A DNA stretch of 15,495 nucleotides, from the NCBI GenBank assembly GCA_947483545.1, contig CANKNP010000087.1, positions 1 to 15,495 on the forward strand. The letters are read 5' to 3'. The position numbers were made by a program, and so were the translations under genes. The notes under the pieces are model-generated. The model was not told the DNA's origin and searched no databases. It was given only the letters and a program-made list of their open reading frames with translations. This document shows, one piece after another, positions 1-6,560 of this stretch. The number at the start of each line of letters is the position of its first letter. Within the stretch, counting starts at the first letter, position 1. This DNA comes from Deltaproteobacteria bacterium. GTDB lineage: Bacteria; Myxococcota; UBA796; SXON01.

Positions 1-77
1 GCATCCGCGGGCTTGTGTTCGCGTCGATTCGGCCGGGTCCGGCGCTACCGCGCCGTTCCCGCCCGAGACGCAAACAC

Positions 78-82
78 GGGAG
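78..82 (+). promoter_or_regulatory. Ribosome binding site for the VWA lipoprotein
   Basis: GGGAG lies 6 nt upstream of the TTG at 89-91. It supports TTG as the start, because the resulting N-terminus is a complete lipoprotein signal peptide. I see nothing else recognisable in positions 1-88. Confidence 0.55.
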
Positions 83-88
83 CCAGCT

Positions 89-2146
89 TTGAAGGCGCGC
101 ACTTCGTGCCGCCTTCCATTCTGGCTCCCCGGTCTCGTCACCGCCCTGGCGCTCGCCGGCTGCGGAAAGGACGGTGGGTCGGGCGACGACCAGCCGAACC
201 AGGTGGTGTCCTACTCCGATGAAGATGGCGACGGCATCATCGACTTTCACGAGGGGTTTGTAGACCCGGACGCCGTGTCCGACGACACGGGCACCGACAC
301 CGCCGCGCCGCTGACATCCACGGACACGGACCTCGACGGCACGCCCGACTACCAGGACACCGACACCGATGATGACGGCATCCTCGACCAGACCGAGGCC
401 GGCGACACCGACCCGCTTACGCTGCCCTTCGACTCGGATGACGACGGCACGGCCGACTTTCGCGATCTGGACAGCGACGACAACTGCCTGACCGACACGC
501 AGGACGGCCAGGGGGATTTGGATGGCGACGGGCTCGTGGACGCCTCCGATCTCGACGACGATGGTGACACCATCAAGGACATCTACGAGATGGGCGGCAC
601 GTGTACCCCGCCGGACTCGGACGGTGACGGCGTGAAGGACTACCAGGACACCGACTCCGACAACGACCTGATCGCCGATGTCTACGAGGCAGGCACGAGC
701 GCATGGGACGACACCCCTGGTGACACCGACCAGGACGGCACGCCCGACTACCTGGACCTCGACTCCGACGGCGATGGCATGGCCGATACGTTGGAGGGCG
801 GCACCCAATCGGCCGACGAAGAGCCCAGAGACACCGATGGCGACGGCATCATCGACGCCGCGGACTTCGACTCCGACGGCGACGGCCTCACGGACGTGGA
901 GGAGCAGGCGCTCGGCACCGGCCCGCGCGAGTCCGACACCGATGGCGACGGGTTCACCGACGGCGCTGAGGTCACCGCCGGCACCGACCCCAACAACGCG
1001 AGCTCCGTGATCGACGGCATCTACGTGACCGTGTCCGAGCGTACCTCGGTCGAGGACACGTTTGAGTTCACGCTGAACGTCGAGATGGGCGACGTGCTGT
1101 TTCTGATCGACACGACCTGCTCGATGTCCACCACGCTGAACGGCATGTCCAGCGAGTTCTCCAACATCGTGAGCGGCCTGAGCACCGCGTTGCCGGATGC
1201 GGAGTACGGGGTCGCGACCTTCGACGATTACCCGGACGGCTCGCATGGCTCGACCTCGTCTGGAGACAAGCCGTACATCCTCAAGCAGCAGGTGACGGAC
1301 AACACGTCGGCCGTGCAGAGCACCCTCTCCGGGCTCGGCCTGCATGGGGGAGGCGACACGCCTGAGTCCTCGATGGAAGCGCTCTACCAGGCGCTGACCG
1401 GGGTCGGCTACGACATGACCTGCGACGGGAACTACACGTCCACCACGGACGTCTACCCGTTCCTGGCCAGCAGCGGCGACCTGTTCGGGGGCAGCGGGGG
1501 GCAGTGGTACAACTCCTCCACGTCGGGCGGGGGCACGGGGGGCGGTGCAGGCTTCCGCGACTATGCGCTTCCCATCGTGGTCTACGCGACCGACGCCCAG
1601 ATGCGTGATTCGGAGTCGTCGAGCAGCTCGTTGAACGGCGTCCCGCGTCAAGCCTGCCACAACGCGGGCTACAGTGACGTGGTGTCGGCCGCGACGTCGC
1701 AGGGCGCGTACCTCATCGGCATCGCCGTCGGCGGAAGCTCGCCGGTGTCACAGATGAACCAGCTTGCGGACGCGACGTCCTCCTACGCGGACACAGACGG
1801 CGACGGCGCCGCCGACGACAAGCTGGTCTTCCAGTGGAACGGCGGCTCAAGCACGCTGCGCACCACCATTGTCGATGCCGTGACCGACCTCGTCGGCTCG
1901 CTCCACTTCAGCGAGGTCACGCTCGTGCCGGATGATCCGTACGGCTTTGTGACGGGCATCGATCCAGAGAGCTACACGCTGTCCAGCGGCGCAAACGGCC
2001 AGACCATCGAGTTCGACCTGACCTTCCGGGGTGCCGTGCCCGCGACCTCCGAGGATGCCGTCTACCACGTGGCGTTGAACGTCATCGGCGATGGCACGGT
2101 CTTGCTCGACACGCTCGACATCTACATCGTGGTCCCGGGGAACTGA
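89..2146 (+). CDS. Lipoprotein with TSP3-like calcium-binding repeats and a VWA domain
   Basis: A 685-residue exported lipoprotein. The start is TTG with GGGAG 6 nt upstream. Residues 1-25 form a basic/hydrophobic signal ending in the lipobox L-A-G-C, with Cys25 as the lipidation site. Residues about 42-306 hold roughly a dozen Asp-rich DxDxDG motifs typical of thrombospondin type 3 or EF-hand-like calcium-binding stalks. A von Willebrand factor A domain follows (about 334-610). Its MIDAS metal site can be read as Asp341-x-Thr343-x-Ser345, Thr424 and Asp502. A Gly/Ser-rich insert lies at 451-478, one more DTDGDG loop at 578-583, and a beta-rich tail follows. A surface or periplasmic adhesion or scaffold role is inferred from the family; the ligand is unknown. 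The next lipoprotein gene starts 1 nt after the stop, so the two are probably co-expressed. The MIDAS has Cys344 where bacterial VWA proteins often have Gly. Confidence 0.9.
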   Translation: MKARTSCRLPFWLPGLVTALALAGCGKDGGSGDDQPNQVVSYSDEDGDGIIDFHEGFVDPDAVSDDTGTDTAAPLTSTDTDLDGTPDYQDTDTDDDGILDQTEAGDTDPLTLPFDSDDDGTADFRDLDSDDNCLTDTQDGQGDLDGDGLVDASDLDDDGDTIKDIYEMGGTCTPPDSDGDGVKDYQDTDSDNDLIADVYEAGTSAWDDTPGDTDQDGTPDYLDLDSDGDGMADTLEGGTQSADEEPRDTDGDGIIDAADFDSDGDGLTDVEEQALGTGPRESDTDGDGFTDGAEVTAGTDPNNASSVIDGIYVTVSERTSVEDTFEFTLNVEMGDVLFLIDTTCSMSTTLNGMSSEFSNIVSGLSTALPDAEYGVATFDDYPDGSHGSTSSGDKPYILKQQVTDNTSAVQSTLSGLGLHGGGDTPESSMEALYQALTGVGYDMTCDGNYTSTTDVYPFLASSGDLFGGSGGQWYNSSTSGGGTGGGAGFRDYALPIVVYATDAQMRDSESSSSSLNGVPRQACHNAGYSDVVSAATSQGAYLIGIAVGGSSPVSQMNQLADATSSYADTDGDGAADDKLVFQWNGGSSTLRTTIVDAVTDLVGSLHFSEVTLVPDDPYGFVTGIDPESYTLSSGANGQTIEFDLTFRGAVPATSEDAVYHVALNVIGDGTVLLDTLDIYIVVPGN

Positions 2147-2147
2147 C

Positions 2148-3212
2148 ATGAACAAGCTCCTGCTCCTTTGCACTGTCCTTGCGTTGGGCGCCTGCTCTGA
2201 GTCCGGCCTGAAGTACGTGCCCGACTACGGCGGAAACTACGACTCCAGCATCGCCGGGCGTGTGTGTGATCCAGACACGAACCAATGGATGGAGGGCGCC
2301 ACCGTCTACACACACATCGTGTCCGAGGATGGCGAGTTGATCGGAACGGTCGAAGCCGTCAGCGATGTCGAGGGCTACTACCTGCTCGACGAGCTTCGGG
2401 ATGGCTTGGTCTACACCATCTATGTGCAGTTCGGCAGCACCGTGATCGACCAATACAACGTAGACCTCACGGCGGGAGGCGACTTTGTCGTCCCCGATCC
2501 GACCTGCGGAGGTTCGGTCTCGGGCGACGTGGCCGTGGTGACGGGCGATTTCGACGACATGGCGGCTGTGCTCCAGCAGATCGGCATCGACAGCTTCACG
2601 ATCATCGACGGGCGCGATGAGGGGGCCCTGGTCGAATTCCTGGCGTCTGCGGCGAACCTGGAGGTGTACCAGACGGTGTACTTTGCGGGCGGCCATCTGG
2701 AGGAGGACGTGATCTACGATAGCGACGGCAGCGACACCGCAGGGGTGGTGCCGGGCGTCCTGCTCGCGATCCGGAGCTATGTGGCGAACGGCGGCAAGGT
2801 CGTGGCGAGCGACTGGTCGTACGACGTGATCGAGCAGGTCTGGCCGGACCAGGTGGACTTCCTGGGCGACGATACCGTGCCAGAAGCCGCACAGTTGGGC
2901 ATTCCCATGAACGTGACCGCGACCATCACCGACGCGAGCCTGGAGGCGGAGGTCGGCTCGGCGACGATGGAGGTGGACTTCGACCTGGACGCCTGGCCGG
3001 TCGCCGAGTCGGTGGCGTCGGGGGTCAGCGTGCTGCAAGAGGGCGATGTGACCTGGCAGTTCGGCATGGAGCGCACGTCGGAGAGCCAACGACCCCTGTC
3101 GCTCTCGTTCCAGGCCGGGGAGGGCACGGTGGTGTTCACCGCGTGGCGCATGGCGTCGAACGCGGATGGCAAGGGCGGTCAGGTGATCCGCTACGTGATC
3201 AACGATTTGTAG
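2148..3212 (+). CDS. Lipoprotein with carboxypeptidase-regulatory-like domain and putative amidotransferase-like fold
   Basis: A 354-residue predicted lipoprotein. ATG 2148 is preferred over an earlier in-frame ATG at 2091 because it begins a lipoprotein signal: MNKLLLL, then a lipobox L-G-A-C with Cys16. It also sits one nucleotide after the upstream stop. Residues about 34-110 (AGRVCDP...GATVYT...GYYLL...GLVYTIYV) look like a carboxypeptidase-regulatory-like/transthyretin-type beta sandwich. Residues about 125-350 alternate beta strands and helices (VAVVTGDFDD, VYFAGGHLEED, YVANGGKVVASDWSYD), which resembles a class I glutamine-amidotransferase-like fold. I see no catalytic Cys-His-Glu set, so this half is probably a binding module. 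The gene is packed between the VWA lipoprotein and panE with 1-nt gaps, which suggests co-expression and a partnership with the VWA protein at the envelope. The domain calls are by pattern and are moderately secure; the function is unknown. Confidence 0.8.
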   Translation: MNKLLLLCTVLALGACSESGLKYVPDYGGNYDSSIAGRVCDPDTNQWMEGATVYTHIVSEDGELIGTVEAVSDVEGYYLLDELRDGLVYTIYVQFGSTVIDQYNVDLTAGGDFVVPDPTCGGSVSGDVAVVTGDFDDMAAVLQQIGIDSFTIIDGRDEGALVEFLASAANLEVYQTVYFAGGHLEEDVIYDSDGSDTAGVVPGVLLAIRSYVANGGKVVASDWSYDVIEQVWPDQVDFLGDDTVPEAAQLGIPMNVTATITDASLEAEVGSATMEVDFDLDAWPVAESVASGVSVLQEGDVTWQFGMERTSESQRPLSLSFQAGEGTVVFTAWRMASNADGKGGQVIRYVINDL

Positions 3213-3213
3213 G

Positions 3214-4212
3214 GTGGTTTCCCCGCCTCGCCGTGTGGTTTTCCTCGGCGCCGGAGCGATCGGCGCGGGTGTCGGCGGGCTCCTTTGGGATGCCGGGCTT
3301 GACGTGCTGCTCGTGGCGCGTGGCGCACATGGACGAGCGCTGGCTGAGGACGGGCTTGACCTCCGGCTTCCAGCCGGTCCGCGGCGCCTGCGCGTGCCGG
3401 TCGGTCGAATCGAGGACGTGCGGCCGGACGACCTGGTGGTGCTCGCGACCATGGGCCACGACTCGGCCGCAACGGTCGCCAGCTTGCCGCCCGACATGCC
3501 GCTGGTCAGCTTCCAGAACGGGCTGGCGCCGTTCGAAACGCTCTCCAGCGCCCGGACCGGCCCCGCCGGGGGGCCAGCCCGGGCGCTGATCGCGGCGATG
3601 CTCTACGTGCCGGCGGAGCGCCGGGCGCCGGGCGTGGTCGTGCTCGCCGGATCCCCTGCGCCCGGAGCGGTGTTCCTGGGGCAGTGGCCCAGCGGCATCC
3701 TCGGTCCCGAAGAGTGGCTGGCGGATGCGCTCCGCAAAGCAGGGTTCCGGGCTGAGGTGTTCTCGAACATCGCCCCGTGGATTCGGGCGAAGGCGCTCGC
3801 GAACCTGGGTGGGATCTACGCCGCGCTCTGCGACCAGCCGCCGATGGACGTGGTCGAGGCGACCGTGGAGGAGGCGCGGGCCTGTTTTCGGGCCGAAGGG
3901 GTAGAGGTCATCGCGGACGAGGTGTTCGACGCGCGGATCGGGCCGATGGAGTTGGTCGACGTGGACGGGCTACCGCGAGTGGGCGGCTCGACACGTCACG
4001 CGCTGGCGCGCGGCGATCGACTGGAGACGGAGTCGCTCCACGGCTACTTCGTCCGGCTGGGCGAGCGCGTGGGCGTCCCGACGCCGCTCAACGCCGCGCT
4101 TGTGGCGCTGGCGGAGCGGGCGACGGAGGAACGGTGGTCCGCGGGGGCGCTGTCTGCGGAGGAGCTGAGGAGATGGCTCTACGCGCCCGCTTCCGGCTCC
4201 GCCGCTGGCTGA
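3214..4212 (+). CDS. panE: 2-dehydropantoate 2-reductase family protein (ApbA/PanE)
   Basis: A 332-residue cytoplasmic NAD(P)H-dependent reductase. In the family, ketopantoate is reduced to pantoate for coenzyme A synthesis. The N-terminal Rossmann fold has the dinucleotide loop GAGAIG (12-17). The family motif FQNG places Asn102, the conserved Lys is Lys193 (WIRAKALANLGG), and the C-terminal helical domain has the ETESLHGYFV block with Glu271/Glu273 followed by GVPTPLN. Length is slightly above the usual 290-310. The start is GTG, 1 nt after the upstream lipoprotein stop, with no separate promoter room, so it is probably read from the lipoprotein transcript. Its last 34 bp overlap the end of the convergent DUF429 gene. 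Many members of this family act on other 2-keto or imine substrates, so the pantoate assignment is probable, not certain. Confidence 0.85.
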   Translation: MVSPPRRVVFLGAGAIGAGVGGLLWDAGLDVLLVARGAHGRALAEDGLDLRLPAGPRRLRVPVGRIEDVRPDDLVVLATMGHDSAATVASLPPDMPLVSFQNGLAPFETLSSARTGPAGGPARALIAAMLYVPAERRAPGVVVLAGSPAPGAVFLGQWPSGILGPEEWLADALRKAGFRAEVFSNIAPWIRAKALANLGGIYAALCDQPPMDVVEATVEEARACFRAEGVEVIADEVFDARIGPMELVDVDGLPRVGGSTRHALARGDRLETESLHGYFVRLGERVGVPTPLNAALVALAERATEERWSAGALSAEELRRWLYAPASGSAAG

Positions 4213-4949
4213 ACCCGGCTCGGATCCGGCAGCAGGATGTAGCCCTTGTCCAGATCGCCCAAGAACGCGCATGCGTCGCCGCCGATCTGCCCGAGGACAG
4301 CGCCCACGTACGCGGTGACGAGCGCCTCGATGCGCTCCTCCAGCTCCCCGATCCGCGTGCCGTTCAAGTCCGGCAGGTGCGCCTCCATGATGGTGTCGAG
4401 CGCATCGGAGGGCTCGAGCATCGGCGTGCCGTCCATCATGCGTTCCTGGATCAGCTCGCGGAGGCGGTCCACGGACTCCTTGCGGCTGCCGATCGAGCCC
4501 GACTTGATCCGCACCGGTCGATCCAGGCCGAACAGCATGATCTGTGCGGCTTGAAAGTGGGTTTCGATGATGCGGTCCGACTCGCTGCTGGGGTCCGGAT
4601 CAAAGCCCATCCGCATCCAGGCCTTCGCCATCGTACGGGGGTGACTCGCGGAGATGTTGTTGTTCGCGTACTCGTCGATCTTGAACCGACCGAAGTGCTC
4701 CAAGAGGAGTCGGTCGCACGGGCGCGAGCCCGAGGGATTTTCCAGGATCACCGGTGCGTTCACCGTGAGCGTGCAGTGGCCTCGCCCGCGGTTCTTGGAG
4801 ACCCACCGCAGCGTGTCCTCATGCGTGCGAAGGCTGTCGGCTGCGACGGCGATCAGGTTGCCCGATTCGGTCGTCTCCAACACCACCCCCCCCGAGGGGT
4901 CGCGCGGGGTCCAGCCGAGATCGAGTCCGAGGTAACGAATGGTCCGCAA
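4179..4949 (-). CDS. DUF429 family protein (predicted RNase H-like fold)
   Basis: A 256-residue cytoplasmic protein. It opens with YLGLDLGWTPRDPSGG, the first strand and Asp (Asp10) of the RNase H-like DUF429 fold. It continues through TLTVNAPVILEN and SRPCDRLLLEHFG, matching the family block that usually reads as a hydrophobic strand, D-A-P, then R-x-C-D. Here the usual Asp appears as Asn64. The function of DUF429 proteins is not established; a nuclease is only predicted from fold. The start is TTG, supported by AGGAGG at 4954-4959 and by the lack of a better start before the conserved first strand. The gene lies 40 bp after the aldehyde dehydrogenase stop in the same direction, so it is likely the last gene of the minus-strand cluster. 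It overlaps panE convergently by 34 bp. Confidence 0.75.
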   Translation of the reverse strand: MRTIRYLGLDLGWTPRDPSGGVVLETTESGNLIAVAADSLRTHEDTLRWVSKNRGRGHCTLTVNAPVILENPSGSRPCDRLLLEHFGRFKIDEYANNNISASHPRTMAKAWMRMGFDPDPSSESDRIIETHFQAAQIMLFGLDRPVRIKSGSIGSRKESVDRLRELIQERMMDGTPMLEPSDALDTIMEAHLPDLNGTRIGELEERIEALVTAYVGAVLGQIGGDACAFLGDLDKGYILLPDPSRVQPAAEPEAGA

Positions 4950-4953
4950 CTTG

Positions 4954-4959
4954 CCTCCT
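4954..4959 (-). promoter_or_regulatory. Strong Shine-Dalgarno that fixes the TTG start of the DUF429 gene
   Basis: The plus strand reads CCTCCT, so the minus-strand mRNA reads AGGAGG, 4 nt before the TTG at 4949-4947. It is the clearest Shine-Dalgarno in the minus-strand cluster and suggests that this last gene has its own initiation signal, unlike the overlapping genes upstream. Confidence 0.65.
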
Positions 4960-4989
4960 GATTCCTTCGTTTGTTCCGTCCGACGACAA

Positions 4990-6546
4990 CTACTTCCACC
5001 GGTTGAGCAGGCCGGTCACCGCCAGGGGCACGCCCCGTGCGCGCTGGGGGAGGGTAGCCCCGCCCCGCGAGAGCTCGACAAGGCCGCGGGCCATGCTGAC
5101 CAACGCCTGATTGTAAGGGTACCACCACATTTCTCGCTTCTGCCGGGTGCGATCGATGCACACCGTTCGGACCTGCGTGAGGCCCTCCAGCCCAAAGCGG
5201 GAGCCGGTCACGCCGTAGCCGCTCTCGCCGCGCCCGGTCCAGGCCGCGCCGCCCATCGGCCCCGTGAAGCAGCAGTTGTTCACGAAGATGACGCCGCAGC
5301 GGATGCGCCGCGCCACGGCTTCGGCGGCGACCAGATCCTTGCCCCAGACGCTTCCGCACAGGCCGTAGGGCGTGGCGTTGGCCGCGGCGATGGCTTCGTC
5401 CACGGTGTCGAAGGCTACGATGGGCAGGACCGGGCCGAAGGTCTCCTCGACCATCACGGCGGCGCCCGCAGGTACGTCGGTCAGCACGGTCGCTGGGTAA
5501 AAGTAGCCAGGGCCCTTGGGATCGCCGCCCGCGCGGAGCCTGGCGCCCGCAGCGACGGCTTCGGTCACCTGGCCATGCACTTTTTCCAGCGCGGCCTGGT
5601 TGACGAGCGGGCCCACATCCTCCCCGAGTCGGAGCGCCCGGGCGGCGGCGGCGACGCGCTCCACAAACGAGTCGTACACCGACCGATGGACATAGCAACG
5701 CTCGACGGAAGCACAGTCCTGCCCTGCGTTGTGAAACGCGCCCCAAACGATCCCCGCGACCGCCCGCTCCAGGTTGGCGTCCGCGAGAACAATCGCGGCG
5801 TCCTTGGAGCCGAGCTCAAGCGAGCAGGGGATCAGCATCGTCGCAGCCTGCAACGCCACACGTTTGCCGGCGGCCACGCTGCCTGTGAACACGATCTTGT
5901 CGGGGTGCGCGGCGATCAGCGCCTCGCCCACACGTCCATCGCCCTGGACGGTGATCACCAGATCCTTGGGCAAAGACGCGGTGAGCACCTCGGCGAGCAG
6001 GGCGCCGGTCCGGGGCGCGTGCTCGCTGGGCTTGAAGACCACCGCGTCGCCCGCGAGCAGCGCGGGAACGATGGTTCGAAGCGGCAAGTTGAACGGGTAG
6101 TTCCAGGGCATGATCAGCGCGACCACGCCGATGGGATCCAGCTCCAGCCAGACCTGCTTGCCGGGGTAATTGAGCGGGTTCAGCGCCACGTCCATCGGCG
6201 TGAGCAGGTCGTCGATCGCGCCGAGCCAGTACTCGAACAGCTCGCCGGTGGTGACGATCTCGCTGGTCCAGGCCTCGCCGAGGGGCTTCCCCAGCTCTTC
6301 GTGCAAGGTCTGGCCGATGTCGTTGGCCCGGGCGAGGAGCGCTGCGCCCAGCTTCCGAATCGTCGCCTTCCGGGAATCGAGCGACAGCTCGGCAAACGCC
6401 GCACCGGCGGTCCTCGCCCGCGCGACGATGTCGGGGAGCGCGGCCGGCGCCGTCGCGTCCAGCGTCCACCCCGTGGGCTCGCCCGTCGCCGGGTTGACAC
6501 CCACGATGCGGACGTTGGCGGCGGCGTCAACGAGAAGGGAGGACAT
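4990..6546 (-). CDS. NAD(P)-dependent aldehyde dehydrogenase family protein
   Basis: A 518-residue soluble aldehyde dehydrogenase that oxidises an aldehyde to the carboxylate with NAD(P)+. All family landmarks are visible. They are PWNYPF with the oxyanion Asn149, FKPSE with the cofactor-binding Lys172, FTGSVAAG (220-227) at the cofactor loop, the general-base Glu244 in LELGSKDA, the catalytic Cys278 in GQDC and the EETFGPV block (about 367-373). The motif around Glu244 has Ser where most members have Gly (LELGGK). Length is near the family norm of 450-510. The C-terminal extension, with WWYPYNQAL and a basic end, resembles a bacterial subgroup of unknown substrate. It starts 14 nt after the kinase gene stop in the same direction, so it is likely co-transcribed. 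The substrate cannot be read from sequence. Confidence 0.92.
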   Translation of the reverse strand: MSSLLVDAAANVRIVGVNPATGEPTGWTLDATAPAALPDIVARARTAGAAFAELSLDSRKATIRKLGAALLARANDIGQTLHEELGKPLGEAWTSEIVTTGELFEYWLGAIDDLLTPMDVALNPLNYPGKQVWLELDPIGVVALIMPWNYPFNLPLRTIVPALLAGDAVVFKPSEHAPRTGALLAEVLTASLPKDLVITVQGDGRVGEALIAAHPDKIVFTGSVAAGKRVALQAATMLIPCSLELGSKDAAIVLADANLERAVAGIVWGAFHNAGQDCASVERCYVHRSVYDSFVERVAAAARALRLGEDVGPLVNQAALEKVHGQVTEAVAAGARLRAGGDPKGPGYFYPATVLTDVPAGAAVMVEETFGPVLPIVAFDTVDEAIAAANATPYGLCGSVWGKDLVAAEAVARRIRCGVIFVNNCCFTGPMGGAAWTGRGESGYGVTGSRFGLEGLTQVRTVCIDRTRQKREMWWYPYNQALVSMARGLVELSRGGATLPQRARGVPLAVTGLLNRWK

Positions 6547-6560
6547 CCCGCCCGCTTATC

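Noticed and set aside
272..1010. Asp-codon-rich repeats as a possible DNA repeat array or CRISPR
   Set aside because: The periodicity comes from DxDxDG protein motifs with variable spacing and codons; there are no fixed-length direct repeats or spacers.
2082..3497. Long minus-strand open frame of 471 codons opposite the second lipoprotein
   Set aside because: It is Arg/His/Pro-rich with no recognisable domain. The plus strand holds a lipobox protein and panE with clear motifs, so this is an antisense shadow of GC-rich genes.
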